Below, one piece after another: positions 1 to 6,875 of a stretch of 15,855 nucleotides of DNA (within the stretch, counting starts at the first letter, position 1; each line of letters opens with the position of its first letter). Under the pieces are notes generated by a model. The model was given only the letters and a program-made list of their open reading frames with translations, did not search any database and had not been told where the DNA came from. The stretch lies in the NCBI GenBank assembly GCA_900770225.1, contig CAAGJU010000208.1:1-15855 (forward strand), in the 5' to 3' direction. This DNA comes from Lachnospiraceae bacterium (GTDB lineage: Bacteria > Bacillota > Clostridia > Lachnospirales > Lachnospiraceae). Position numbers and translations under genes: made by a program.

Positions 1-9
1 CCAAGGAGG

Positions 10-19
10 ATGACGTCAT
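10..19. other. Perfect 10-bp palindrome upstream of the polymerase gene
   Basis: ATGACGTCAT is a perfect palindrome about 107 bases before the polymerase start. It could be a regulator site, but one short palindrome can arise by chance. The rest of the first 125 bases holds a small hairpin (67-83, CCTGAC/GTCAGG with a 5-base loop) and no convincing promoter or LexA-type SOS box. Confidence 0.2.
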
Positions 20-110
20 AACCATGCCATTCCATTCTAACAGCTTTGGCAATGAAGGGATAAGAGCCTGACTGGCTGTCAGGTCATCTTTACCCTACGA
101 CTTTATTATA

Positions 111-120
111 GGAGGAGGAG
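111..120 (+). promoter_or_regulatory. Ribosome binding site that fixes a GTG start
   Basis: GGAGGAGGAG lies 5 bases before the GTG at 126. It is the reason for choosing this GTG: the protein then begins directly at the first beta strand of the Y-family palm, and no upstream in-frame start has a comparable site. Confidence 0.8.
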
Positions 121-125
121 GCCGC

Positions 126-1739
126 GTGTATGCTGCCATCGATCTGAAATCTTTTTATGCCTCGGTCGAGTGCCGCGAGCGCAGCCTGGATCCGCTGAAG
201 ACCCTGCTTGTCGTGGCTGATCTGTCCAGGACGGAAAAAACGATCTGCCTGGCGGTCTCTCCGGCCCTGAAGGCTTACGGGATTCCCGGCCGGCCGCGTC
301 TTTTTGAGGTTGTGCAGGCTGTGGAGCGGATTAACCGCGACCGCCTGGCGAAGTCCGGCCTCCCGGCTTTTACGGGAAGCTCGTCGGATGCCGATGAACT
401 TAAAGCTCACCCGGAGTACAGGCTGGAATATATCGTCGCCAGACCGAGGATGCAGCTGTACATGGATTACAGCGCGAAGATCTATCAGACGTATCTGAAG
501 TTCGTGGCGCCGGAGGATATGTTCCCTTATTCTGTAGATGAAGTCTTTATTGACCTCACCTCCTACCGGAAACTCAGCGGTATGGATGCGAGGGAGCTGA
601 CGCGCCGGATGATCCGGGAGGTCCTGAAAGAGACCGGCATCACGGCGACGGCGGGCGTCGGAACGAATATGTACCTCGCCAAGGTGGCCATGGACATTGT
701 GGCCAAGCACATGCCGGCGGATGAATATGGTGTGCGCATGGCGTTCTGCGACGAGATGCAGTACCGGCGGAGACTCTGGAATCACCGGCCGCTGACGGAC
801 TTCTGGCGCGTCGGAAAGGGGTATGCGAGGAAGCTTGCGGACCACGGTATTTTTACCATGGGTGATATCGCGCGGACATCGCTTGTCAACGAGGAACTGC
901 TGTACCACCTGTTCGGCGTGAACGCGGAGCTTCTGATCGACCACGCCTGGGGATGGGAGCCATGCACCATAGCCGATGTGAAAAATTTCCGTCCGCCTGC
1001 GAAGAGCATGAGCGAGGGACAGGTTCTGCAGGAGCCGTATTCCTTTGCAAAGGCGCGGCTGGTAATCAGTGAAATGGCGGACCGCGTGGCGCTTGATCTC
1101 ACGGAGAAGCACCGGGAGACGTCGCAGATGGTGCTGACCGTCGGGTACGACATCGAGAATCTGACGGACCCGGAGCGCCGGAAAAAATACCGCGGTGAAA
1201 TTGCGATCGACAGGTACGGACGCGAGGTGCCGAAACAGGCGCACGGAACGATCGGCCTGGATGCACCGACAAACGCACAGCGTATCATTCGCCGTGCCGT
1301 GCTGCAGCTGTTCGACCGCATCGTGAATCCGGATCTTCTGGTGCGCCGCATGTACGTGGTCGCCGGCCGCGTGCGGGAGGTGCCGGAGAGACACACGGGA
1401 TTCGGAAACTTTACCGGGAGTGCCGGCCCTGACCGCGTGCGGGAGATGCCGGGAAGCTGCATGGCGCAGGACAGTCCCGTGTATGAGCAGATGGACCTGT
1501 TCTCTTATGCGGCGCAGAAAAGTTCATCGGGTGACGCGCTCCACGACGGACTGTCGCAGCGTCCGCAGGATGCGGAGATCCGAGAACGTGTGGCGGCGGA
1601 GCGCGAGGCGAAGGCACAGAAGGCTATCATCGCTCTGCAGGAAAAATACGGAAAGAATGCCGTGATCAAGGGCATGGATCTGGAGGAGGGCGCGACGGCG
1701 GTCGAGCGGAACAGCCAGATCGGTGGGCACAGAGCGTGA
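126..1739 (+). CDS. Y-family DNA polymerase (UmuC/YqjW-like), translesion synthesis
   Basis: This 537-residue protein belongs to the Y-family of error-prone polymerases that copy damaged DNA. The first metal-binding motif is DLKSFYASVE (D6, with Y11 at the steric-gate position). The catalytic pair is D138-E139 in SVDEVFID, and a helix-hairpin-helix-like segment follows (about 174-195, TATAGVGTN). The DPLKT and SPALKAYGI segments resemble the Bacillus YqjW/UvrX branch more than DinB. QMDLF at 455-459 fits the beta-clamp binding consensus, so the enzyme is probably recruited by the sliding clamp. A charged tail of about 78 residues follows (460-537). A YolD-like gene lies downstream, the usual partner of this branch. 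Family and active site are clear; the damage specificity is not. No LexA box is visible in the 125 bases upstream. Confidence 0.93.
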   Translation: MYAAIDLKSFYASVECRERSLDPLKTLLVVADLSRTEKTICLAVSPALKAYGIPGRPRLFEVVQAVERINRDRLAKSGLPAFTGSSSDADELKAHPEYRLEYIVARPRMQLYMDYSAKIYQTYLKFVAPEDMFPYSVDEVFIDLTSYRKLSGMDARELTRRMIREVLKETGITATAGVGTNMYLAKVAMDIVAKHMPADEYGVRMAFCDEMQYRRRLWNHRPLTDFWRVGKGYARKLADHGIFTMGDIARTSLVNEELLYHLFGVNAELLIDHAWGWEPCTIADVKNFRPPAKSMSEGQVLQEPYSFAKARLVISEMADRVALDLTEKHRETSQMVLTVGYDIENLTDPERRKKYRGEIAIDRYGREVPKQAHGTIGLDAPTNAQRIIRRAVLQLFDRIVNPDLLVRRMYVVAGRVREVPERHTGFGNFTGSAGPDRVREMPGSCMAQDSPVYEQMDLFSYAAQKSSSGDALHDGLSQRPQDAEIRERVAAEREAKAQKAIIALQEKYGKNAVIKGMDLEEGATAVERNSQIGGHRA

Positions 1740-1882
1740 GGAGGCTGCTGTTTACAATCATCTGGGCCATATCCGGAATGAAAATGTCTCCACCTGTAAC
1801 AGAGCGAGGAGTATTTGCTGTGTGCAATTACAGTGAAGTCCAAAGTTTACATGAGATGCCTGTCAGTAAGCTTACATGCTGA
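1736..1882 (+). CDS. Possible small ORF of 48 residues between polymerase and YolD-like genes
   Basis: A GTG at 1736 overlaps the polymerase stop in the arrangement GTGA and opens a 48-codon frame ending at 1882. The predicted product begins with a hydrophobic stretch (RRLLFTIIWAISG). A second start, ATG at 1778, would give 34 residues. I do not recognise it. The ribosome binding site is poor (only a weak GGTGGG upstream), so the 4-base overlap may be chance. Otherwise 1740-1941 is non-coding. Confidence 0.2.
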   Translation: MRRLLFTIIWAISGMKMSPPVTERGVFAVCNYSEVQSLHEMPVSKLTC

Positions 1883-1941
1883 TTATTTGCGTCAGAAGAT
1901 ATTCAAAGATGCGATTGGACATTGATACATGGAGAAAGAAA

Positions 1942-2550
1942 GTGACTGGCGAAGAGGAAGAAACAATCAGAAAATATGGTGACATCATCAACCTGCCGCA
2001 TCCGACATCGAAGACGCATCCACGTATGCCGGCGGCATCACGGGCGGCGCAGTTCGCACCGTTTGCCGCGCTGACGGGGCTGGATGATGAGCTGGCAGAG
2101 ACTTCCCGTTACACGGAGGAGCGTCGGACACTCGATGAAAACCGGCGGGAGGAGCTGGACCTGAAGCTGCAGGAACTGCAGCTGGCACTGGCCCGGCAGT
2201 GGCAGAATCGCCACGAACAGACCCGACGGGAACAGGATCCATGGGAGCAGCATCAACAGGAGCAGAACCGTGAGACGTCCGGCGGGGCAGAAGGCGGAGG
2301 CTCATCTGACGGGGCAGAAGACGGCAGTTCATCCGGCGGGGCAGAAGTGATCGCGCAGATTACATTTTTTGCACCGGATGAAAAAAAGGAAGGCGGCGCT
2401 TACCGGACGGTCAGGAGCACCGTGAAAAGAATTGACAGTTACCGGCGGGCAATCGTTCTGTCTGATGGCACGGAGATCCCGGCTGCGGATATCTGTGAAC
2501 TTGAGGTGATGGAGGAAAAATACTATGTTCAGAAAAATGAGAAGATTTAA
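1942..2550 (+). CDS. YolD-like family protein
   Basis: The family signature is the N-terminal segment YGDIINLPHPTSKTHP followed by RAAQFAPFAALTG. The C-terminal part (ITFFAPDEKKEGGAY, then RTVRSTVKRIDSYRRAIVLSDGTEIP) matches the usual YolD end. YolD-like genes sit beside UmuC-type polymerases and are thought to be accessory or UmuD-like in role; the exact function is unknown. The middle carries a predicted coiled coil (QLALARQWQNRHEQ region) and a Gly/Ser/Ala/Glu repeat with three GGAE/DGAE-like units, which look inserted. I chose GTG 1942 because GGAG at 1931-1934 lies 7 bases before it and the protein then starts just before the signature. An in-frame ATG at 1876 or 1909 would add 22 or 11 residues but has a weaker site. 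Confidence 0.85.
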   Translation: MTGEEEETIRKYGDIINLPHPTSKTHPRMPAASRAAQFAPFAALTGLDDELAETSRYTEERRTLDENRREELDLKLQELQLALARQWQNRHEQTRREQDPWEQHQQEQNRETSGGAEGGGSSDGAEDGSSSGGAEVIAQITFFAPDEKKEGGAYRTVRSTVKRIDSYRRAIVLSDGTEIPAADICELEVMEEKYYVQKNEKI

Positions 2551-3001
2551 ACAGCAGCTTGAGGATGCAGAGTGCAAAGAGGTTTTGGCGAAACAGTGGA
2601 GAGGCGTTCTCGCTGTCATCGGCGATGATGATTATCCCTATGCGCTGCCGATTAATTTTTATTATGATGAGCAGGCCGGCGTCATTTATTTCCACGGGGC
2701 GAAGGAAGGACACAAGATCGATGCGATCCGCAGGAATCCGAAGGCTTCGTTCTGCGTGATCAATGACGGTGCGTATGAAGATGGCGACTGGTCCAGACGC
2801 TTCAAGAGTGTGATCGTATTCGGTCAGATGTATGAGGTCTCCGATCAGAAGGAGCATGACGATGCTATTCTGAACCTCGGACGGAAATACTATCCGACGG
2901 AAGAAGAGCTGGCAGCGGAGATCCGGAAGGACGGCGCCAGGGCACATATGCTTGCGCTGAAAATCGAGCACATGACGGGCAAGAAGGTGCATGAGAAGTA
3001 A
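2525..3001 (+). CDS. Pyridoxamine 5'-phosphate oxidase-fold flavoprotein (NimA-like)
   Basis: This 158-residue protein matches the small split-barrel family that binds FMN and includes the nitroimidazole-resistance NimA-type proteins. Diagnostic parts are RGVLAVIGDDDYPYALPINFYYD, the strand VIYFHGAKEGHKIDAI and NPKASFCVIND, followed by SVIVFGQMYEV. These correspond to the FMN-phosphate and dimer-interface strands. The substrate cannot be read from sequence. The gene overlaps the YolD-like gene by 26 bases. GGAGG at 2511-2515 lies 9 bases before the ATG, so the two are probably translated as one unit. An alternative ATG at 2540 would remove five residues. A link to the DNA-damage genes upstream is inferred from position only. 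Confidence 0.88.
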   Translation: MFRKMRRFKQQLEDAECKEVLAKQWRGVLAVIGDDDYPYALPINFYYDEQAGVIYFHGAKEGHKIDAIRRNPKASFCVINDGAYEDGDWSRRFKSVIVFGQMYEVSDQKEHDDAILNLGRKYYPTEEELAAEIRKDGARAHMLALKIEHMTGKKVHEK

Positions 3002-3034
3002 TTGCGCTTGCCAAAATCTTACATGCCCATAAGA

Positions 3035-3048
3035 GTAATGTGAGTACG
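3035..3048. repeat. Direct repeat, left copy, flanking the hairpin region
   Basis: GTAATGTGAGTACG matches GTAATGTGAGTCCG at 3279-3292 in 13 of 14 bases. The similarity extends weakly leftwards (GCCCATAA against GGCCACAA). The two copies bracket the inverted-repeat region 3086-3253. They may be duplicated promoter or operator sequence, or the trace of an insertion. Confidence 0.5.
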
Positions 3049-3085
3049 CAAAAGAATTCGGGCCATAAAAGCCACATGAATAACA

Positions 3086-3253
3086 GTGTCAAAATTCATC
3101 ACCCACGTTGCACTTGTGCAAAAGTGGGTGAATGACTTATTGACACGCCCCTCAGCGAGGGCGTAGTGGGGCGAAGCCACATGAGAGCCCGAGCTGAGGG
3201 TGGATCGCGGGAGCGCGCAGCGCGTAGCGATCCGGTTATCATACTTATGACAC
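3086..3253. repeat. Intergenic hairpin-rich element
   Basis: The gap between the flavoprotein and the next gene (3002-3325, no gene seen) holds nested inverted repeats. GTGTCAA 3086-3092 pairs with TTGACAC 3140-3146. Inside lie CACCCAC 3100-3106 with GTGGGTG 3124-3130, and TTGCAC 3108-3113 with GTGCAA 3116-3121. Next come CGCCC/GGGCG (3146-3163), CCCTCAGC 3149-3156 with GCTGAGGG 3193-3200, a GGCGAAGCC mini-hairpin near 3170, and GGATCGC 3202-3208 with GCGATCC 3227-3233. TGACAC recurs at 3248-3253, giving a possible right boundary. No T-run follows any stem, so a simple terminator is unlikely. It could be a repeat element or a structured RNA. Confidence 0.6.
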
Positions 3254-3278
3254 CTATATCATAAAATGGGCCACAAAG

Positions 3279-3292
3279 GTAATGTGAGTCCG
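3279..3292. repeat. Direct repeat, right copy, upstream of the unknown gene
   Basis: This is the partner of the copy at 3035-3048 (13 of 14 bases). It ends 33 bases before the start codon at 3326 and could be part of that gene's control region. Confidence 0.5.
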
Positions 3293-3325
3293 TAATAGGT
3301 CATATGAAGGACAGGATCAGGAAAC

Positions 3326-3979
3326 ATGGCGGAAAAGAAAAAAAATCGTGATGCAGATGCTCCGCGCGAGCCCTATAAATTCATTCCGGTAGAGACACCG
3401 GAGGATATTCAGGAAGAGATCCGTGCTGCCAGAATCAGAAAGAACGGTCAGACATTTGTGGCAGACGGATCCGCGGTGTCCGGAGAAGGACGGAAAAAAA
3501 CAGCCGCCAGCGATGGCAGTCAGACCACCGGGCAGAAGAATGACGTTCAGACGACACCGCGTTTTGAAAGTATGGCGGATATCATGAAGGAATTTCATCG
3601 GGGAACCGAGTGGGAGCTGAACAATGGAGAGATGGCTGCGCTCGCCATCGAGGATACGCATGCAAAAATCACGAATTACTACGTGATCCATGACCGCGCA
3701 TGGACGCACGGAGCCGTCGTTGATTTTATCGATATGGATGAGGGCACCGGCCGTTATACGGTATATGCGCTCTGCACTGACGGCACTGTACTCACGGTTC
3801 CTGAAGAAGATCTCGATGAACCGGTGACGGTGACTTACGGTGACCAGAGGATTCAGATGGTGCGTCACCTGCCGAAAGAGATAGAGAACACGGCGGAACT
3901 GGGAAGGCGCATTCTCGCCGAAAAAGACCGCACGATGGCTGAGTATGAGAAGCGGAAAGCGCAGATGAAGCAACAGTAA
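3326..3979 (+). CDS. Hypothetical protein, 217 residues, family not recognised
   Basis: I do not recognise this protein. It has no signal peptide or membrane segment and should be cytoplasmic. The N-terminus is strongly charged (MAEKKKNRDADAPREP). Residues about 50-75 are a Gly/Ser/Thr/Lys linker. A compact region of about residues 80-185 is rich in predicted beta strands (ITNYYVIHDRAWTHGAVVDFID, YTVYALCTDGTVLTVPEEDL) and could be a small beta-barrel or SH3-like fold. The last 35 residues are a charged helix. AGGA just upstream supports the ATG, though spacing is short. It lies alone between the hairpin region and the nitrilase gene, 121 bases before the latter, and may be co-transcribed with it. 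Codon use is like its neighbours, so it is probably real. Confidence 0.75.
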   Translation: MAEKKKNRDADAPREPYKFIPVETPEDIQEEIRAARIRKNGQTFVADGSAVSGEGRKKTAASDGSQTTGQKNDVQTTPRFESMADIMKEFHRGTEWELNNGEMAALAIEDTHAKITNYYVIHDRAWTHGAVVDFIDMDEGTGRYTVYALCTDGTVLTVPEEDLDEPVTVTYGDQRIQMVRHLPKEIENTAELGRRILAEKDRTMAEYEKRKAQMKQQ

Positions 3980-4100
3980 CAGCATGCATGTAAACGGAAA
4001 AAGTACTGGACATGGCTGTGCTGTATGTAGATTCAGTAAACCTGCATACCCCAGGTGAGGCCACGGTACTGAACGGAACAGAAGAAGAGGAAAAGCAAAG

Positions 4101-5006
4101 ATGCGGGTAATCCAGTGTCAGACAAAGGTGTTCAGCAGTAAAGAACAGAATCTGCGCCAGATGGCAAAATATATTGACGAAGCCTCCGAGGCACATCCGG
4201 ATCTCGTCACGTTCGGTGAGATGTTCACCTGTCCGTATGACACGTCGGTTTTTGCGGATTACGCAGAGCCGGACGGCGGGCCGAGCTGTGCATTTTTCTC
4301 GGATATGGCCGGAAAATATCACATCTGGCTCTCAGCGGGGACGATTCCCGAGCGCGACGCAGAGGGACGTATTTACAACACAGCCTATGTGTTCGACAGG
4401 GATGGAAACTGCGTGGCGAAGCACCGGAAGAAGCATCTGTTTGACATCGATATCAGGGCGGGGGCGTCACAGGTATCCCGGCGGACGGCTGCGGAAGACA
4501 GCAAAACGGGCGGCGCAGAAGAGAAAACAGATGGGCATTCACTGATGGAATCTGATGAATCCGCAGACGGAAAATCCGGCAGCGGCCAGAGGTTCCGTGA
4601 GTCCGATGTGCTGACAGCGGGAGACGAGATCACAGTTTTTGACACCGAATTCGGAAAGGCAGCACTGGCGGTCTGCTTTGATGTGCGCTTTCCCGCGGAC
4701 TTTGTGCAGATGGCAAGTCAGGGCGTAAAGCTGATCCTGATCCCGGCTTCTTTCAATACGACGACAGGCCCGCTGCACTGGGAGCTGCTCATGCGTGCCC
4801 GTGCCGTCGATACGCAGAGCTTTGTGATTGCGACATCGCCCGCCCGGGATCTGCAGGCGTCCTATCATTCCTGGGGACATTCGCTGATTGTGGATCCCTG
4901 GGGAAAAATACCTGTCCAGACGGATGAGGCTGCCGGCCTCTCGGGCGCAGACATCCAGCCGGAGCTCTGCGGCGCGGTAAGAGCACAGATACCGCTTGGA
5001 AACTGA
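4101..5006 (+). CDS. Nitrilase-superfamily carbon-nitrogen hydrolase (omega-amidase/Nit2-like)
   Basis: This 301-residue protein has the superfamily catalytic triad: E40 (FGEMF), K110 (HRKKHLFD) and C192 (AVCFDVRFP). Segments FNTTTGPLHWELLMRARAVD, ATSPARD and WGHSLIVDPWGK match the Nit2/omega-amidase branch, which hydrolyses the terminal amide of alpha-keto-glutaramate-type substrates. The true substrate is uncertain. Two features are odd. Residues about 125-163 are a hydrophilic insert in the loop after FDID. The C-terminus stops at QIPLGN, about 20 residues before the usual end, so the final helix (HRRTDLY-like) is missing. AGAGG lies 10 bases before the ATG. The gene ends in a terminator at 5030-5055. 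Confidence 0.9.
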   Translation: MRVIQCQTKVFSSKEQNLRQMAKYIDEASEAHPDLVTFGEMFTCPYDTSVFADYAEPDGGPSCAFFSDMAGKYHIWLSAGTIPERDAEGRIYNTAYVFDRDGNCVAKHRKKHLFDIDIRAGASQVSRRTAAEDSKTGGAEEKTDGHSLMESDESADGKSGSGQRFRESDVLTAGDEITVFDTEFGKAALAVCFDVRFPADFVQMASQGVKLILIPASFNTTTGPLHWELLMRARAVDTQSFVIATSPARDLQASYHSWGHSLIVDPWGKIPVQTDEAAGLSGADIQPELCGAVRAQIPLGN

Positions 5007-5029
5007 TTGGCTGTGGAAAGCAGTAATTC

Positions 5030-5055
5030 TGCCATGGCTCAGCCACGGCATTTTT
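5030..5055 (+). terminator. Rho-independent terminator after the nitrilase gene
   Basis: A stem of nine positions with one mismatch (TGCCATGGC, loop TCA, GCCACGGCA) is followed directly by five T residues, 24 bases after the stop codon. The rest of the gap to 5326 holds no gene. It contains the promoter at 5187-5215 and a leader of about 100 bases. Confidence 0.8.
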
Positions 5056-5186
5056 CGGAAATACAGACAACAAAAGGCTTCGGAGCTTAGCTGTGCTGTG
5101 CGTGTACGGAAGGATGCCGGAAACTGTCCTGATATATTTTGCGGCAGATCTGCGGAGGTGTCCCACGATCTTTCTCTTCCGGCCGC

Positions 5187-5215
5187 TTGCACTAACAGGG
5201 ACGTGGCTTTATAAT
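5187..5215 (+). promoter_or_regulatory. Sigma-A promoter of the L,D-transpeptidase gene
   Basis: TTGCAC at 5187-5192 and a perfect TATAAT at 5210-5215 are separated by exactly 17 bases. Transcription would start near 5222 and leave a leader of about 105 bases before the ATG. The leader contains an unused AAGGAG near 5240 and a short direct repeat (CGATAAGCGATAA). Confidence 0.8.
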
Positions 5216-5326
5216 AAGTAAACACCATAGACGTTGTCGAAGGAGTATCAGCATTTTCGATAAGCGATAACGGTAAGTGTGTGATTTGAACAGAAAGGAC
5301 AGCCTGATTGGGTGAAGGGGAGCACT

Positions 5327-6724
5327 ATGGCTGAGAAAAAATACAGGAATAAAAAGAAATCCGGCGCACGGCGCGCACAGGGAAGAAAAAAACACGGTAA
5401 AAACGGATCATTTGTGGGTATCACCGTACTGATTACCTGCGCGGCAGTAGTTGGCGGGCTCATGATCTACGGTGTGGCGACCGGCAAGTTCAGCCAGATC
5501 GTCGAGGCAAGCGATACGGCCATGGAGTCCGAAGAGGAGATCGAAGCGCAGAAAAATGCTGCGGCAGCGGCTGAAGCCCAGAAAAAAGCCGAAGAGGAAA
5601 AGAAGGCTGCCGAGGAGAAAGCAGCGCAGGAAGCCGCTGAAAAAGCAGAGGCGGAGGCAAAGGCAGCGGCTGAGGCAAAGGAAAAAGCCGAACATCCGGA
5701 GTTTTTTGCTGATATTCAGCTGACACTGCCGGATGGCAGTACGAAGGAGATCAACCGCGATCTGGTAGAGACGTGGGAGACGGACAATGGCGACGGAACC
5801 TTCACCCGTGATGATGAAGTTTTCAATCAGCACATCACGGATTTTGTAGCCCAGCTGGCGTCTGCGGTCGACACTGTCGGCAAAGATCACACATTTGCCT
5901 CTACGGGCCGCGGGACTCAGACGATCCCCGGCAATGAATATTACGGATGGCAGATGGATCAGAGCGCGGAGGTCGCGCAGATTCAGGATGAGCTGACGAA
6001 CAGCAAGACCGTTACGCGCGAGCCGAATTATACCATGCGTGAGTCGGCAGGATCCAACGATAACGGCGGCATCGGCCAGACCTACTGTGAGATCGATGCG
6101 TCGCGCCAGCACCTCTGGATTTACCAGAACGGCAGCCTTGCCTTCGAGACAGATGTTGTCACAGGTCTGATGGACCAGACGCACTATACACCGGCCGGCG
6201 TTTATCTGCTGCTGGACAAGCAGACGGATGCTACGCTGAAGGGCGAAACACTTCCCAACGGAAAGCGGACGTATGAGACACCGGTATCCTACTGGATGCC
6301 TTTTACCCATACCGGCATCGGACTGCATGACGCCTGGTGGAAATCTGTTTTCGGTGAGGGACAGAATGTATGGAACGGTTCTCACGGATGTGTGAATCTG
6401 CCTTCGGACGTGGCGGGAACGGTTTATGATCTGATGACAATGACCACGCCGATCGTCGTGTATTATTCGGAGGATTATACGCTCCGGGATGCTCCCGAGA
6501 GTGAGGTGGACAAGTATATCCGCGAGCAGAGGGAAGCCGCGGCAGCGGCTGAAGCGGCACAGAGTTCGCAGGATGCTCAGACGACGGATCAGCCGGCAGA
6601 TACACAGTCGACGGATACGCAGCCGACAGAAGCACCGACCCCTGAGCCGACGCAGGAAGCGGCTCAGACGGATACGCCTGCAGAGCAGCCGGCGGATACT
6701 TCTGCGGAAACAGCGACAGAATAA
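5327..6724 (+). CDS. Membrane-anchored L,D-transpeptidase (YkuD domain) with PG_binding_4-like region
   Basis: The protein (465 residues from ATG 5327) makes 3-3 cross-links in, or attaches proteins to, peptidoglycan. Its order is a basic cytoplasmic tail (1-27, many Lys/Arg), one membrane helix (28-50), an Ala/Glu/Lys coiled-coil stalk (67-122), a PG_binding_4-like region (about 125-245) and the YkuD catalytic domain (251-381). The catalytic signature is H334 followed after 17 residues by S352-H-G-C355-V-N; C355 is the nucleophile. A Thr/Gln/Pro/Ala-rich disordered tail (about 400-465) ends the protein and may reach through the wall. AAGGGGAG at 5315-5322 supports ATG 5327. A GTG at 5312 would add five residues but would leave that site inside the gene. 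The gene stands alone, with its own promoter and terminator. Confidence 0.93.
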   Translation: MAEKKYRNKKKSGARRAQGRKKHGKNGSFVGITVLITCAAVVGGLMIYGVATGKFSQIVEASDTAMESEEEIEAQKNAAAAAEAQKKAEEEKKAAEEKAAQEAAEKAEAEAKAAAEAKEKAEHPEFFADIQLTLPDGSTKEINRDLVETWETDNGDGTFTRDDEVFNQHITDFVAQLASAVDTVGKDHTFASTGRGTQTIPGNEYYGWQMDQSAEVAQIQDELTNSKTVTREPNYTMRESAGSNDNGGIGQTYCEIDASRQHLWIYQNGSLAFETDVVTGLMDQTHYTPAGVYLLLDKQTDATLKGETLPNGKRTYETPVSYWMPFTHTGIGLHDAWWKSVFGEGQNVWNGSHGCVNLPSDVAGTVYDLMTMTTPIVVYYSEDYTLRDAPESEVDKYIREQREAAAAAEAAQSSQDAQTTDQPADTQSTDTQPTEAPTPEPTQEAAQTDTPAEQPADTSAETATE

Positions 6725-6771
6725 GCAGTGACAGTTCCCGGACAGAATAAGTAGTGACTGCTCCCGGGAAG
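6720..6771. repeat. Imperfect 26-bp tandem duplication across the stop codon
   Basis: The 26 bases at 6720-6745 are repeated at 6746-6771 with 21 identities. Both begin AATAAG and both are preceded by GACAG. The TAA of the first copy is the stop of the transpeptidase gene. TTCCCGG (6735-6741) and CCGGGAA (6764-6770) also form an inverted repeat across the two copies. Confidence 0.6.
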
Positions 6772-6791
6772 ATCAATAAAGATATAAAAAT

Positions 6792-6856
6792 AAAAAGCAA
6801 GCGTCAGACAGTCGATGCCCGTTTCAGGGCGGAGCTGTCCGGCGTTTGCTTTTTTC
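6792..6856. terminator. Bidirectional terminator between convergent genes
   Basis: A long stem begins with AAAAAGCAAGCG and closes with CGTTTGCTTTTTT. Inside are GACAG/CTGTC and GCCC/GGGC pairs with a short loop. The T-run on the right ends + strand transcription of the transpeptidase gene, and the A-run on the left becomes a T-run for the minus-strand Tex gene. It lies 19 bases beyond the Tex stop. Confidence 0.9.
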
Positions 6857-6875
6857 TTAAACAGAAACGAAAAAG

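Noticed and set aside
1..125. SOS (LexA) box before the polymerase
   Set aside because: No GAAC-N4-GTTC type sequence is present in the 125 bases available; the control site may lie outside the window.
90..1394. Long open frame on the minus strand opposite the polymerase gene (434 codons)
   Set aside because: It is a mirror of the GC-rich polymerase gene, has Arg/His-rich composition and no recognisable domain or ribosome site. The same holds for the 523-codon frame at 14107-15678 opposite the ATPase and the 325-codon frame opposite the transpeptidase.
3086..3146. Rho-independent terminator after the flavoprotein gene
   Set aside because: The stems are strong, but no T-run follows on either strand at the right distance.
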